From Pseudomonas helmanticensis (lineage in GTDB: Bacteria; Pseudomonadota; Gammaproteobacteria; Pseudomonadales; Pseudomonadaceae), in assembly GCF_900182985.1 (NCBI RefSeq), contig NZ_FXUY01000001.1, forward strand, positions 930,001 to 994,000: a stretch of DNA of 64,000 bases. Reading direction: 5' to 3'. A program made the translations under genes and the position numbers. Positions 55,161 to 64,000 of the stretch are shown here, one piece after another (positions within the stretch are counted from its first letter, which is position 1; the number at the start of each line of letters is the position of its first letter). Under the pieces are notes generated by a model, which did no database searches, was not told the DNA's origin, and saw nothing but the letters and a program-made list of their open reading frames with translations.

Positions 55161-55954
55161 CTGAAGCTCAAGTTTCCAACGTTGAAAACGTCCAGCCCCT
55201 GCTGGATATCCGTGGCCTGCACAAACAGTACGGCGCGGTCGAAGTACTCAAAGGTGTCGACCTGAGCATGCAGCGCGGCAACGTGGTGACGCTGATCGGT
55301 TCCAGCGGTTCGGGCAAGACCACGCTGCTGCGTTGCGTGAACATGCTCGAAGAGTTCCAGGGCGGGCAGATTCTGCTCGACGGCGAATCCATCGGCTATG
55401 ACGAGACCAACGGCAAGCGTGTGCGTCATGCGGAAAAAGTCATCGCTCGGCATCGCGCGATGACGGGCATGGCTTTCCAGCAATTCAATCTGTTTCCGCA
55501 TCTGACCGCGTTGCAGAACGTCACCCTCGGCTTGCTCAAGGTGAAGAAGATGCACAAGGACGAAGCCGTAGTGCTCGCCGAGAAATGGCTGGAGCGCGTC
55601 GGCCTGCTGGAGCGGCGCAATCACTTTCCCGGCCAGTTGTCCGGTGGTCAGCAACAGCGCGTGGCGATTGCCCGGGCGATCGCGATGAATCCGAGCCTGA
55701 TGCTTTTCGATGAGGTCACTTCGGCGCTCGACCCGGAGCTGGTCGGCGAAGTGCTCAACGTGATCAAGGGTCTGGCCGAAGACGGCATGACCATGTTGCT
55801 GGTCACCCACGAGATGCGGTTCGCCTTCGAGGTTTCCGACAAGATCGTTTTCATGAATCAGGGGCGGATCGAAGAGCAGGGGCCTCCCAAGGACTTGTTC
55901 GAACGCCCGCAATCGCCGCGTCTGGCTGAGTTTCTGAAAAGCACGCGGTTCTGA
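55157..55954 (+). CDS. Amino acid-type ABC transporter ATP-binding protein
   Basis: A 265-residue cytoplasmic ATPase of the GlnQ/HisP type: Walker [10 protein letters not shown] at about residues 53-61, Q-loop [16 protein letters not shown], signature LSGGQQQR near 160, Walker [15 protein letters not shown], and switch histidine in LLVTHEM. It powers import by the two permeases. Start and permease stop overlap by four bases. Thirty-one bases separate it from ridA. Confidence 0.93.
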   Translation: MTEAQVSNVENVQPLLDIRGLHKQYGAVEVLKGVDLSMQRGNVVTLIGSSGSGKTTLLRCVNMLEEFQGGQILLDGESIGYDETNGKRVRHAEKVIARHRAMTGMAFQQFNLFPHLTALQNVTLGLLKVKKMHKDEAVVLAEKWLERVGLLERRNHFPGQLSGGQQQRVAIARAIAMNPSLMLFDEVTSALDPELVGEVLNVIKGLAEDGMTMLLVTHEMRFAFEVSDKIVFMNQGRIEEQGPPKDLFERPQSPRLAEFLKSTRF

Positions 55955-55985
55955 CTTTTCACTTTTGTAATCAGGAGAAATACCC

Positions 55986-56375
55986 ATGAGCATTACTCGT
56001 TACGGCACCGGCAGCACCGCCGCTGGCGGCCAGCCACGTCCCTTCGCGCGCGCTGTTGAAGCGGATGGCTGGCTGCACGTTTCCGGGCAGGTGCCGGCGG
56101 TTGATGGCGAGATTATCGTTGGCGGCATCGTCGAGCAGACCCACCAGACCATGAAGAACCTGATCGCGATTCTCGAAGAGGCCGGTTATGGCCTGGAAGA
56201 TGTCGTGCGTGCCGGCGTGTGGCTGGACGATCCACGGGATTTCAGCAGTTTCAACAAAGTGTTTGGTGAGTACTTCAAACCGGAACACGCACCGGCGCGG
56301 GCCTGTGTGCAGGCGAGCATGATGGTCGACTGCAAGGTCGAGATCGACTGCATCGCGTACAAGAAAAAGGCTTGA
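55986..56375 (+). CDS. RidA family enamine/imine deaminase
   Basis: A 129-residue RidA/YjgF-type protein. RidA proteins form trimers and speed the hydrolysis of reactive enamines and imines released by PLP-dependent dehydratases. Family signatures here are RAVEADGWLHVSGQVPAVDG in part, GGIVEQTHQTMKNLIAILE, and a conserved ArgAla region in HAPARACVQASMMVDCKVEIDC. A CAGGAG site precedes the ATG. Position between the importer and a PLP-dependent dehydratase-like gene suggests it processes the enamine product of that enzyme. Confidence 0.88.
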   Translation: MSITRYGTGSTAAGGQPRPFARAVEADGWLHVSGQVPAVDGEIIVGGIVEQTHQTMKNLIAILEEAGYGLEDVVRAGVWLDDPRDFSSFNKVFGEYFKPEHAPARACVQASMMVDCKVEIDCIAYKKKA

Positions 56376-56398
56376 AAATTGCTGCGTAGCTTAGGCCG

Positions 56399-56541
56399 CA
56401 GCCCCTCACCCTAACCCTCTCCCAAGGGAGAGGGGACTGATCTGCATCGATGCAGGTTTTGGCGGCTGATCACAACATGTGCATCGATACAGTCAGGCTC
56501 CCTCTCCCTCTGGGAGAGGGCGGGGGGTGAGGGCAGCAATC
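56399..56541. repeat. Paired inverted intergenic repeat
   Basis: Elements CCCCTCACCCTAACCCTCTC (56402-56421) and an inverted copy ending GGGGGGTGAGGG (56529-56534 region) lie inside the ABC/IclR gap. The same pair occurs within the island at 29481-30315, so it is a dispersed element. Confidence 0.8.
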
Positions 56542-56601
56542 CAACTGACACAACCTCACGGGCCAGTTACCATCCGGCGACTTTGAATGGGAACCAATGA
56601 A

Positions 56602-57366
56602 ATGACCGAAGACACCATCAAGCGCCGGGCACGCGGTCTGGACCGGGCGTTCGATATTCTCGATTTCCTCAAGGAGATCGGCCAGCCGTTGCGTCCGAAC
56701 GATATCGCCAACGGCATCGGCAGCCCGAAATCCACGGTCTACGAACTGGTTGCCTCGTTGCTGGAACGACGGATTCTCGAGCCGGTGGGCAAGGACGGTC
56801 ATGTCTATCTGGGGCGCCAGTTGTACTTCCTCGGTCAGGCGCATTTGCGTCATTTCGACCTCAGTCGCGAGGCCGATCACGCCTTGCAGGAAATCGTCAG
56901 CCAGACCCATGAAACCGCGCAAATGTGCCTGCTCAACGGGCGCAAATACACGGTGGCGTTGATGAAGGAGGGCGAGCGGCATTTCCGCATTTCCTCTGAT
57001 ATCGGTGAAAACGCGCCGATTCCGTGGACCGCTTCCGGGCGCTTGCTGCTGGCGCACTTGAGCGATCAACAGATCATCGACCTGATCGACGAAGGCGATT
57101 ACATCCTGCCCGACGGCGAACGCCTGCCGCTGGAGCGCTTCCTGGCGGAAATCCGTCAGGCCGGCATCGACGGATTTTTCTCCTTCGACAGCGTCGCCGA
57201 CACCTTTACCCATTGCTTCGCCGCCCCGGTCAAAGACCGTAACGGCGTGGCCATTTGCACCCTGTGCATCGTCGCTCCACGGGCCGATGCGAAGAACAAT
57301 TACAACGACTATCGCCGGGTGCTGATCGAGAGCGCCAATAGCCTCGCCCGGCGCATCAACGAATAA
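56602..57366 (+). CDS. IclR family transcriptional regulator of the cluster
   Basis: A 254-residue regulator: N-terminal winged HTH (ARGLDRAFDILDFLKEIGQP and LRPNDIANGIGSPKSTVYEL), then the IclR effector-binding domain with MCLLNGRKYTVALMKEGE, NAPIPWTASGRLLLAH, and the C-terminal VAICTLCIVAPR. IclR proteins control uptake and catabolism of organic acids and sugar acids, usually by repression relieved by the substrate. I chose the ATG at 56602; an ATG at 56587 adds five residues and cannot be excluded. It sits between the transport half and the enzyme half of the cluster, whose upstream palindrome (52882-52899) is a likely target. Confidence 0.9.
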   Translation: MTEDTIKRRARGLDRAFDILDFLKEIGQPLRPNDIANGIGSPKSTVYELVASLLERRILEPVGKDGHVYLGRQLYFLGQAHLRHFDLSREADHALQEIVSQTHETAQMCLLNGRKYTVALMKEGERHFRISSDIGENAPIPWTASGRLLLAHLSDQQIIDLIDEGDYILPDGERLPLERFLAEIRQAGIDGFFSFDSVADTFTHCFAAPVKDRNGVAICTLCIVAPRADAKNNYNDYRRVLIESANSLARRINE

Positions 57367-57405
57367 CCGCGGCTGCCTGCGGCCGCGAAAGTGAGGAGTT
57401 CGACC

Positions 57406-58620
57406 ATGACGACTGCCATCAATACTGCCGGGGAAAAAGGCGAAGCTGCCATCGGCGCGCACCTGGCGCGCGACGTCAGCCTGCCGGCGCTGGTGCTGCA
57501 TCGCGAAGCGCTGGAGCACAACATCCGCTGGATGCAGAAGTTTGTCAGTGACAGCGGCGCACAACTTGCGCCTCACGGCAAAACCAGCATGACCCCGGCG
57601 CTGTTCAAGCGTCAGCTCGACGCCGGCGCGTGGGGCATCACTCTGGCCAGCGCCACGCAGACCCGGGCGGCCTATGCCCACGGCGTGCGTCGGGTGCTGA
57701 TGGCCAATCAACTGGTCGGCACGCCGAACATGGCGTTGATTGCCGATCTGCTGGCTGATCCGTCTTTCGATTTCTATTGCATGGTCGATCACCCGGACAA
57801 CGTCGCCGATCTCGGGGCGTTCTTCGCTTCACGTGGGGTGAAGCTGAACGTGATGATCGAGTACGGCGTGGTCGGTGGCCGTTGCGGTTGCCGCAGCGAG
57901 GAGGAAGTCATCGAATTGGCCAAGGCGATCAACGCACAGCCGGCGCTGGCCCTGACCGGTATCGAAGGTTACGAAGGGGTGATTCACGGCGATCACGCGG
58001 TCAGCGGGATTCGGCAGTTTGCTGCGTCGCTGGTGCGTCTGGCGGTGCAGTTGCAGGACAGCGGCGCGTTTGCCATCGGCAAGCCGATCATTACCGCGTC
58101 GGGCTCGGCGTGGTACGACCTGATTGCCGAATCGTTCGAAGCGCAGAACGCCGGCGGGCGGTTCCTCAGCGTGTTGCGTCCGGGCAGTTATGTGGCGCAC
58201 GACCACGGCATCTATAAAGAAGCGCAGTGCTGCGTGCTCGACCGCCGCAGTGATCTGCACGAAGGTTTACGCCCGGCGCTGGAAATCTGGGCGCATGTGC
58301 AGTCGCTGCCGGAAGCGGGCTTTGCGGTGATTGCACTGGGTAAGCGTGATGTCGCTTACGACGCTGGCTTGCCGGTGCCGTTGTTGCGCTACAAGGCGGG
58401 TGTGGTGCCGGCGGTGGGCGACGATGTCGGTGCCTGCAAGGTGACGGCGGTGATGGATCAGCATGCGTTCATGAGCGTGGCGCCGGGCGTTGAATTGCGG
58501 GTTGGCGACATCATTTCCTTTGGGACTTCGCACCCGTGCCTGACGTTTGACAAGTGGCGAGTGGGCTTGCTGGTGGATGAGCAGTTGTCGGTGATCGAAA
58601 GCATGGAAACCTGTTTCTAA
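57406..58620 (+). CDS. PLP- and metal-dependent amino acid deaminase/dehydratase (D-serine dehydratase/D-threonine aldolase fold)
   Basis: A 404-residue enzyme with a fold-type III (alanine racemase N-terminal) barrel. The PLP-lysine motif is PHGKTSMTP with Lys59. Metal-ligand residues expected of eukaryotic-type D-serine dehydratase appear as His376 and Cys378 in TSHPCLTF. These enzymes eliminate water from D-beta-hydroxy amino acids to give an enamine and then a 2-keto acid. The pairing with RidA and a KDG kinase suggests 2-amino-2-deoxy-D-gluconate (D-glucosaminate) as substrate, giving 2-keto-3-deoxygluconate; a D-serine or D-threonine role is the alternative. A GAGGAG site supports the ATG at 57406. 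Confidence 0.85.
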   Translation: MTTAINTAGEKGEAAIGAHLARDVSLPALVLHREALEHNIRWMQKFVSDSGAQLAPHGKTSMTPALFKRQLDAGAWGITLASATQTRAAYAHGVRRVLMANQLVGTPNMALIADLLADPSFDFYCMVDHPDNVADLGAFFASRGVKLNVMIEYGVVGGRCGCRSEEEVIELAKAINAQPALALTGIEGYEGVIHGDHAVSGIRQFAASLVRLAVQLQDSGAFAIGKPIITASGSAWYDLIAESFEAQNAGGRFLSVLRPGSYVAHDHGIYKEAQCCVLDRRSDLHEGLRPALEIWAHVQSLPEAGFAVIALGKRDVAYDAGLPVPLLRYKAGVVPAVGDDVGACKVTAVMDQHAFMSVAPGVELRVGDIISFGTSHPCLTFDKWRVGLLVDEQLSVIESMETCF

Positions 58621-58643
58621 GCCTTCAGACCGCATCGCGGCTA

Positions 58644-58663
58644 ATCGCTGGCTTGCCAGCGAT
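58644..58663. repeat. Short REP-type hairpin
   Basis: ATCGCTGGC-TT-GCCAGCGAT is a perfect 9-bp stem typical of REP sequences, between the deaminase and kinase genes. Confidence 0.65.
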
Positions 58664-58706
58664 GAGGCCTGATCAGACACCTGCGAATCAACAGAGACAC
58701 CACAAG

Positions 58707-59651
58707 ATGAACACCCTCAGCCCCTTGGGCCCGAACACCCCGCGCATCGCCCTGATCGGCGAATGCATGATCGAACTCCAGCAGCGCGCCGACGGCAGCC
58801 TGCAACAGAGCTTCGGCGGCGACACGCTCAACACGGCGGTTTACCTGTCGCGCGCCATGGGCGACAAGGCGCAGGTCGATTACGTCACCGCGTTGGGCGA
58901 TGACAGTTTCAGCGATGCCATGTGCGCGATCTGGACCAGCGAAGGCATCGGCCTCGAACGGGTGCAGCGCCTGCCCGGACGCTTGCCCGGCCTGTATTGC
59001 ATTCAGACCGACGCCAATGGCGAGCGGCGTTTCCTTTACTGGCGCAACGAAGCGGCGGTGCGCGATTGCTTCACCACACCGGCCGCCGAGCCGATTCTGG
59101 CGGCATTGCCCGACTATGACGTGCTGTATTTCAGCGGCATCACCCTCGCGGTGCTGGGTGCGTTCGGTCGCGAGAAATTGATCCAGACGCTGATCGAAGC
59201 CCGGCAACGTGACGCCCGCATCGTCTTCGACAACAACTACCGGCCACGTCTGTGGGCCTCACGGGAAGACGCGCAGGCGGCTTATCGCAGTGTCTTGCCG
59301 TATGTCGATCTGGCGTTGCTGACGGTCGATGACGAGCAGGCATTGTTCGGTTATGTCGATGACGCTGCCGTGTTCGAGGCGTATGCGCAGATCGGCACGC
59401 CGGAAGTGGTCCTCAAGCGTGGCGCCGAGGCGTGTCTGATTCGTTGTGATGGACAGACGTTTGAGGTGCCGGCGCAGAAGGTTGCGAAGGTTGTCGACAC
59501 AACGGCGGCGGGGGATTCGTTCAGTGCCGCGTATCTGGCCAGTCGTTTACTCGGCGGCAGCCCGGTCGAAGCTGCCGAGGCCGGGCATCAATTGGCCAGC
59601 CAAGTGATCCAGGTCCCCGGCGCCCTGATCCCCAAACAAGCGAAGCAATAA
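58707..59651 (+). CDS. kdgK: PfkB-family sugar kinase, probable 2-keto-3-deoxygluconate kinase
   Basis: A 314-residue ribokinase/PfkB-type kinase. Conserved parts are IALIGECMIELQQRADGSL, SFGGDTLNTAVYLSR (first PfkB signature, about residues 35-49), IVFDNNYRPRLW, and the ATP-site motif VVDTTAAGDSFSAAYLASRL in part, whose GD provides the catalytic Asp. The sequence fits 2-dehydro-3-deoxygluconokinase, making KDPG for the Entner-Doudoroff aldolase. I chose the ATG at 58707; upstream residues are not conserved. It is the last gene of the cluster. Name assigned from family resemblance and context. Confidence 0.82.
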   Translation: MNTLSPLGPNTPRIALIGECMIELQQRADGSLQQSFGGDTLNTAVYLSRAMGDKAQVDYVTALGDDSFSDAMCAIWTSEGIGLERVQRLPGRLPGLYCIQTDANGERRFLYWRNEAAVRDCFTTPAAEPILAALPDYDVLYFSGITLAVLGAFGREKLIQTLIEARQRDARIVFDNNYRPRLWASREDAQAAYRSVLPYVDLALLTVDDEQALFGYVDDAAVFEAYAQIGTPEVVLKRGAEACLIRCDGQTFEVPAQKVAKVVDTTAAGDSFSAAYLASRLLGGSPVEAAEAGHQLASQVIQVPGALIPKQAKQ

Positions 59652-59653
59652 CC

Positions 59654-59776
59654 CATGTAGGAGCTGCCGAAGGCTCGGGCCGCGATCGGACGATCTGTTG
59701 ATGTTGATCCTGATTTTTAACAACAGGATCAACAGATCGTCCGATCGCGGCCCGAGCCTGCGGCAGCTCCTACATG
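59654..59776. repeat. Long near-perfect palindrome (REPIN-like) after kdgK
   Basis: Left arm CATGTAGGAGCTGCCGAAGG extends through CTCGGGCCGCGATCGGACGA and TCTGTTGATGTTGATCCTG; the right arm is its near-complete complement back to GGCAGCTCCTACATG. About 120 bases long with only a few mismatches and a small central loop. It separates the convergent kdgK and ppiC genes. Confidence 0.9.
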
Positions 59777-59782
59777 GAGTTG

Positions 59783-60058
59783 TCAGTCGCGGTAGAACAC
59801 TTGCACCAGGTGGTAACCGAACTTGCTCTTGATCGGCCCATGCACGGTGCGCAGCGGTTTTTTGAAAATCACCGCATCAATCGCGCCGACCATCTGCCCC
59901 GGCCGCACTTCACCCAGATCGCCGCCGCGTTTGCCGGACGGGCAGGTCGAAAATTTCTTGGCGAGGACATCGAACGCTTCACCCTTGGCGATGCGCTGTT
60001 TGAGCTGTTCGGCCTCTTCGGCGGTTTTCACCAGAATGTGGCGGGCTTGGGCTTTCAT
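59783..60058 (-). CDS. ppiC: Parvulin-type peptidyl-prolyl isomerase PpiC
   Basis: A 91-residue single-domain parvulin without signal peptide: QARHILVKTAEEAEQLKQRI at the start, FDVLAKKFSTCPSGKRGGDLGEV in part, IDAVIFKKPLRTVHGP and SKFGYHLVQVFYRD, which carry the family His and Phe/Met catalytic-pocket residues. It catalyses prolyl bond isomerisation in the cytoplasm. Length is right for E. coli-type PpiC (93 residues). Confidence 0.94.
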   Translation of the reverse strand: MKAQARHILVKTAEEAEQLKQRIAKGEAFDVLAKKFSTCPSGKRGGDLGEVRPGQMVGAIDAVIFKKPLRTVHGPIKSKFGYHLVQVFYRD

Positions 60059-60109
60059 CTTGCGGTACCTGATAACGGGGTGACGGCGGGGCGCGGATTA
60101 TGCCTCAAG

Positions 60110-62650
60110 TCACGGCTTTTGACTGATCATCGTGCGGATCTTGTTCGCCAGCAGCTCAATCGCAAACGGTTTGGCGACCATGTCCATGCCGTCTTCGAGA
60201 AAGCCCTGACGTTCGGCAGCCTTCTGCGCGTAACCGGTCATGAACAATATTTTCAGGCCTGGGCGATGCTGGCGGGCGATCTCCGCCAGTTGCCGGCCAT
60301 TCATGCCCGGCAGACCGACATCCGTGACCAGCAGGTCGACGCGCAGATCCGACTCCAATAGCGGCAAAGCGCTTTTTGCGTCTACGGCTTCAAAGGCCTG
60401 ATATCCCAATTCCCGGAGCAGGTCGAGCACCAGCATGCGCACCGCCGGATCGTCCTCGACCACCATCACGGTTTCACCGGTCGCCGACGGCACTGGCTGC
60501 CGGACCGGAGCAACGGCCGGTTGCTCCCGCTCCAGGCTATGCAGGCGCGGCAAGTACAGGCGCACGCAAGTGCCTTGCCCCGGCAGACTGTCGAGGCTCA
60601 CATGCCCACCCGATTGCTGGGCAAATCCGTAAATCATCGACAAGCCAAGGCCGGTGCCCTGACCGATCGGTTTGGTGGTGAAGAACGGATCGAAGGCCTT
60701 GGCCCTGACCGACGGCGTCATGCCCGTGCCGTTATCGCTGACCGCGAGCATCAGGTAATCACCAGCCTTGACCGGCTCCAGCGTGGTGATGTCGCTGCCA
60801 TCAAGGTAGACGTTGGCGGTTTCGATCAACAGCTCACCGCCCTCAGGCATCGCGTCACGCGCATTGATCACCAGGTTGAGCAGGGCGTTTTCCAACTGGC
60901 TGACGTCGGTGCTGACCGGCCAGAGGTCAGCGGCCAGACGCAACTTCAGTTCGATCGGATCGCCCTTGGTCCGGCGGATCAGATCTTCCAGGGAATGAAT
61001 CAGTTCATTGACGTTGAGCTGCTTGCGATCCAGCGACTGGCGTCGTGAAAACGCCAGCAGACGGTGGGTCAGGGCCGCGGCACGATTGGCCGAGGACACC
61101 GCCGCTTCGGTAAAGCGGCCGATCTCGTCGGCGCGGCCATCGGCAATGTAGCGCTGCATCAAATCGAGGCTGCCGATGATTCCGGTGAGCATGTTGTTGA
61201 AGTCATGGGCGATGCCGCCGGTAAGTTGGCCGACCGCTTCCATTTTTTGCGCATGGCGCAAGGCATCCTCGGCGCGTTCGCGTTCGAACATTTCGTTCTG
61301 CAAACGCTGATTGGCCTGCGCCAGTTGCTCGGTGCGGGCGCTGACCCGTTCTTCGAGGGTTTCATTGAGGTTGCGCAGGGCTTCTTCGGTTTTCTTGCGC
61401 TCGGTTTCATCGATCACGAAGATGTAGAAACCATTGACCGCGCCGTCCGCGCCGTGGCGCGGCAAGTAGTTCATCAAGGCGTGACGATTGCTGCCGTCGC
61501 GGTGCGTGGTGTACAGGCTGAACGAACAGGATCTGCCGGCCAGCGCTTCGGCAATGTACGGCGCGCGCAGGAAGTAGGCTTCCTCGCCGATGACGTCGCG
61601 AATGGTTCGACCATAGAGTTCTTGCGGGGTCAGGCCGTACCAGTCCAGATAGGCTGCGTTGTTCAGCCGGAAGCGTTCTTCGCGGTCGACATAGCTGATC
61701 AGGATCGGCATCGCGTTGATGATCAGCTGCAATTCCGTCTGGCTCTGGCGCAACGCCTGCTCGGTGTGTTTGCGCTCGGTCAGGTCCAGCGCGGCGCCAA
61801 GAAAGCGCACTGGCCGGCCATGATGATCCTTGTAGCAGCGGCCTCGGGCAAATACCCAGCGCAACTCACCATCGGGCCTCAGCAGGCGATACTCCTCGGC
61901 GTACTCGGTGCCGTGGGTGATGCAGTGTTTGATGCTGCGCGCGATCATCGCGCGGTCTTCAGGGTGCACGCCTTGCAGATAGTCGCTGATTGGCAACTGA
62001 TCGGCGAGTGCCGGATCGACACCGTGCAACTGCGCGAAGTGCGCATCAGCGATGAAACGGTCTTCGCCGATGTCCCAATCCCAAGTGCCGACTGCGTCAG
62101 TGGCGGCCAGCGCCAATTGCAGGCGTTCCTCGGATTCGCGCTGGGCCTTGAGGCTGTCTTCCGAACGTTGTTTCAGTTCGAGGGCGATCCGTCGCCGTTC
62201 ATTGGTTTCGATGGCGGTGACCAGAATGCCGGCCACTTGCGCGGTTTCATCGCGGATCGGGCTGTAGGTCAAGTCCAGCCAGAAGTCGGATTCTTGCCCT
62301 TCACGTTGCAGGGTAAAGCGTCGCTCGCTGTAGGTGCGCACCTGACCTTGTAGGACGGCGCTGTATATCGGGTCGGTAAAGTCTCGAAGTTCAGGCCATA
62401 CAAGGTGTGCCGGTTGTCCGAAAGCGTGCGGATGCTTGTTGCCGGCGAGCATGGCGAAGCCGTTGTTGTAGATCTGCGTGAGCTGCGGGCCCCAGAGCAA
62501 CAGCATCGGCATTGGCGAGTGCAGCACGATGTCCACCGCGGTGCGCAGGCTTTGTGGCCAGGCACTGGCATCGCCCAGCGGGCTACGGCTCCAATCGGTG
62601 CGGGCGATCAGCGCCTGCGCATCGTCGTGGGTGGGTACGGCATTCATCAC
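60110..62650 (-). CDS. Hybrid PAS-containing sensor histidine kinase with C-terminal receiver
   Basis: An 846-residue protein with no membrane helix, so a cytoplasmic sensor. Domains in order: an N-terminal PAS-like region (about 25-155), a PAS/PAC fold with the [12 protein letters not shown] start (about 185-300), a third PAS (about 310-425), a coiled coil, a HisKA domain with phospho-accepting His482 in [11 protein letters not shown], an HATPase_c domain with [28 protein letters not shown] and GTGLGLSM, and a receiver domain whose phospho-accepting Asp777 lies in [11 protein letters not shown]. The final receiver would transfer the phosphate to another protein or modulate the kinase. The signal is unknown; no separate response regulator is adjacent. 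Confidence 0.92.
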   Translation of the reverse strand: MMNAVPTHDDAQALIARTDWSRSPLGDASAWPQSLRTAVDIVLHSPMPMLLLWGPQLTQIYNNGFAMLAGNKHPHAFGQPAHLVWPELRDFTDPIYSAVLQGQVRTYSERRFTLQREGQESDFWLDLTYSPIRDETAQVAGILVTAIETNERRRIALELKQRSEDSLKAQRESEERLQLALAATDAVGTWDWDIGEDRFIADAHFAQLHGVDPALADQLPISDYLQGVHPEDRAMIARSIKHCITHGTEYAEEYRLLRPDGELRWVFARGRCYKDHHGRPVRFLGAALDLTERKHTEQALRQSQTELQLIINAMPILISYVDREERFRLNNAAYLDWYGLTPQELYGRTIRDVIGEEAYFLRAPYIAEALAGRSCSFSLYTTHRDGSNRHALMNYLPRHGADGAVNGFYIFVIDETERKKTEEALRNLNETLEERVSARTEQLAQANQRLQNEMFERERAEDALRHAQKMEAVGQLTGGIAHDFNNMLTGIIGSLDLMQRYIADGRADEIGRFTEAAVSSANRAAALTHRLLAFSRRQSLDRKQLNVNELIHSLEDLIRRTKGDPIELKLRLAADLWPVSTDVSQLENALLNLVINARDAMPEGGELLIETANVYLDGSDITTLEPVKAGDYLMLAVSDNGTGMTPSVRAKAFDPFFTTKPIGQGTGLGLSMIYGFAQQSGGHVSLDSLPGQGTCVRLYLPRLHSLEREQPAVAPVRQPVPSATGETVMVVEDDPAVRMLVLDLLRELGYQAFEAVDAKSALPLLESDLRVDLLVTDVGLPGMNGRQLAEIARQHRPGLKILFMTGYAQKAAERQGFLEDGMDMVAKPFAIELLANKIRTMISQKP

Positions 62651-62777
62651 GTCTGTCCTGCGTGTCGTTCGTTAAGCGGCGTCTACTATCCTTCAGGACG
62701 GTAGACGCTCAATGTACTGCTGCGTCACGGCAGCAGGGCATGTCTGAATTCAGGAAGCTTCGCGGGTGCTTGTGGCC

Positions 62778-63884
62778 ATGGAAATCGATGCACTGTTAAC
62801 ACGTTTTGCCGGGCAGCACGGCTCGGACCTGTTCTTGTCCACGGGAGCGCCGCCCAGTGCGCGTTTCCAGGGAGTACTGACGCCGCTGAGTGAGCAGCCG
62901 TTCAAACCCGGTGAGGTCGCGATCATCGCCAATTCACTGATGGACGCCGAGCAGCGCCAGGAGTTCGACCGCGATCTGGAAATGAACCTGGCGATCTCGC
63001 GCGCCGGCATCGGACGTTTTCGGGTCAACCTGTTCAAACAGCGCAATGACGTGTCGATTGTAATCCGCAATGTCAAACTCGACATTCCTCGTTTTGAGGA
63101 ACTCAAGCTGCCGCCGGTGCTGCTCGATGCGGTGATGCTCAAGCAGGGGCTGATCCTGTTCGTCGGCGCCACCGATTCCGGCAAGTCGACGTCGCTGGCG
63201 GCGCTGATCGATCATCGCAATCGTCACAGCAGCGGGCATATCGTGACCATTGAAGACCCGATCGAGTACATCCACCGGCACCAGCGGTCGATCATCAACC
63301 AGCGTGAAGTCGGTGTCGACACGCGCAGTTTTCATGCAGCACTTAAAAACACCCTGCGTCAGGCGCCGGACGTGGTGCTGATCGGTGAAATCCGTGACCG
63401 CGACACCATGGAGCATGCACTGGCATTTGCCGAAACCGGTCATCTGGTGCTGTCGACCCTGCACGCGAACAACGCCAATCAGGCGCTCGAGCGAATCATC
63501 AACCTGTTTGCCGAGGAGCGCCGGCCGCAGTTGTTGCACGCCTTGGGCAACAACCTCAAAGCCTTTGTCTCCCAACGCCTGGTGCGCACGCTGGATGGCC
63601 AGCGGCGGGCTGCCGTCGAGGTGATGCTGGGCACACCGACCATCGGCGACCTGATCCGGCGCAATGAGTTGGGCGAACTCAAGGGCATCATGGAAAAATC
63701 CACCGAGCTCGGCATGCAGACGTTCGACGGCGCGCTGCACGCGTTGGTGCTGGAGGGCGCGATCAGCGAAGACGAGGCGCTCAAGCATGCCGACTCGGTG
63801 AACAACCTGCGCCTGCGCTTGAAATTGCAGGCCGATGCCGCCCCGGCGCCACCCACCTCGGGTGAGTGGGGCCTGATGGATTGA
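62778..63884 (+). CDS. PilT/PilU family type IV pilus ATPase (PilU-like)
   Basis: A 368-residue secretion-type ATPase: N-terminal GSDLFLSTGAPPSARFQGVL, Walker A GATDSGKST at about residues 133-141, Asp box VTIEDPIEYIHRHQ, Walker B/His box ALKNTLRQAPDVVLIGEIRD and the AFAETGHLVLSTLHANNANQ segment. The sequence is closer to PilU than to PilT, but it is diverged, and no pilT is next to it. In type IV pili these motors drive retraction. I prefer the ATG at 62778; a GTG at 62766 adds four residues and the ribosome site is weak for both. Confidence 0.87.
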   Translation: MEIDALLTRFAGQHGSDLFLSTGAPPSARFQGVLTPLSEQPFKPGEVAIIANSLMDAEQRQEFDRDLEMNLAISRAGIGRFRVNLFKQRNDVSIVIRNVKLDIPRFEELKLPPVLLDAVMLKQGLILFVGATDSGKSTSLAALIDHRNRHSSGHIVTIEDPIEYIHRHQRSIINQREVGVDTRSFHAALKNTLRQAPDVVLIGEIRDRDTMEHALAFAETGHLVLSTLHANNANQALERIINLFAEERRPQLLHALGNNLKAFVSQRLVRTLDGQRRAAVEVMLGTPTIGDLIRRNELGELKGIMEKSTELGMQTFDGALHALVLEGAISEDEALKHADSVNNLRLRLKLQADAAPAPPTSGEWGLMD

Positions 63885-63890
63885 GTGGAC

Positions 63891-64000
63891 TCAGTCGTTG
63901 AGTTCGGCACGCTGGCGAAACTGTTCCAGCGCCTCGGGATTGGCCAGCGCGTCGGTGTTCTTGACCTTCTCGCCGTGCACCACATTACGTACCGCCAGTT
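63891..64000 (-). CDS. C-terminal fragment of a probable acetoacetyl-CoA synthetase
   Basis: The last 36 codons of a minus-strand gene whose start lies beyond the window; the stop codon is at 63891-63893. The visible end, [20 protein letters not shown] then [15 protein letters not shown], matches the C-terminal tail that I know from acetoacetate-CoA ligases ([25 protein letters not shown]). Only about 5% of the protein is visible, so the name is tentative. Confidence 0.55.
   Translation of the reverse strand, partial: LAVRNVVHGEKVKNTDALANPEALEQFRQRAELND

Overview
The window looks like a chromosomal segment of a Pseudomonas of the P. fluorescens species complex. The basis is the gene order (cysI-DUF934, metH, cti, nfuA, a cobW-cobN cobalamin block), high GC, and many REP/REPIN-type intergenic palindromes typical of that group. 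It is mostly ordinary chromosome with several accessory modules. No tRNA, rRNA, CRISPR array, insertion sequence or prophage was recognised.

Layout. 1-5000: a yejABEF-type oligopeptide importer, with yejA cut by the left edge. 5000-11500: housekeeping genes (SCP2 protein, histidine phosphatase, SohB, DUF934 and CysI, a 37-residue membrane protein, an orphan periplasmic binding protein, a DUF2970 protein). 11685-18743: one very large gene for a toxin/effector-like protein with leucine-rich repeats and a C-terminal NEL-type E3 ubiquitin ligase domain. 18801-26800: metH, cti, a membrane acyltransferase and nfuA. 26967-37305: a cobalamin block read outwards from a repeat island. cbtB-cbtA-cobE-cobM lie on the minus strand and cobW-cobN-AAA chelatase-VWA on the plus strand, and each side is preceded by its own cobalamin riboswitch. 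A REPIN lies in frame inside cobN. 37459-42659: a phospholipase D-like protein, an Old Yellow Enzyme with a divergent MerR regulator, and a TerC/CBS membrane protein.

42862-51277 (minus strand): five overlapping genes, wecB-nfrB-nfrA-DUF4434-diguanylate cyclase. They resemble the c-di-GMP-controlled surface-glycan system that serves as the phage N4 receptor in E. coli, here with a cyclase in the same transcription unit. 51454-52739: a thioredoxin-like protein and a Phd/RelE-type toxin-antitoxin pair. 52923-59651: a catabolic cluster made of a polar amino acid-type ABC importer, RidA, an IclR regulator, a PLP- and metal-dependent D-amino-acid dehydratase-like enzyme and a 2-keto-3-deoxygluconate kinase-like enzyme. 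The combination suggests breakdown of D-glucosaminate or a related beta-hydroxy D-amino acid through 2-keto-3-deoxygluconate. A TTCCG-N6-CGGAA palindrome in front of the first gene is a candidate IclR operator. 59783-64000: PpiC, a hybrid sensor kinase, a PilU-like ATPase, and the 3' end of a gene that is probably an acetoacetyl-CoA synthetase.

The points that most deserve follow-up are the NEL-domain giant protein, the self-contained wecB-nfrBA-DGC glycan locus, the proposed glucosaminate pathway with its operator, and the in-frame REPIN in cobN.
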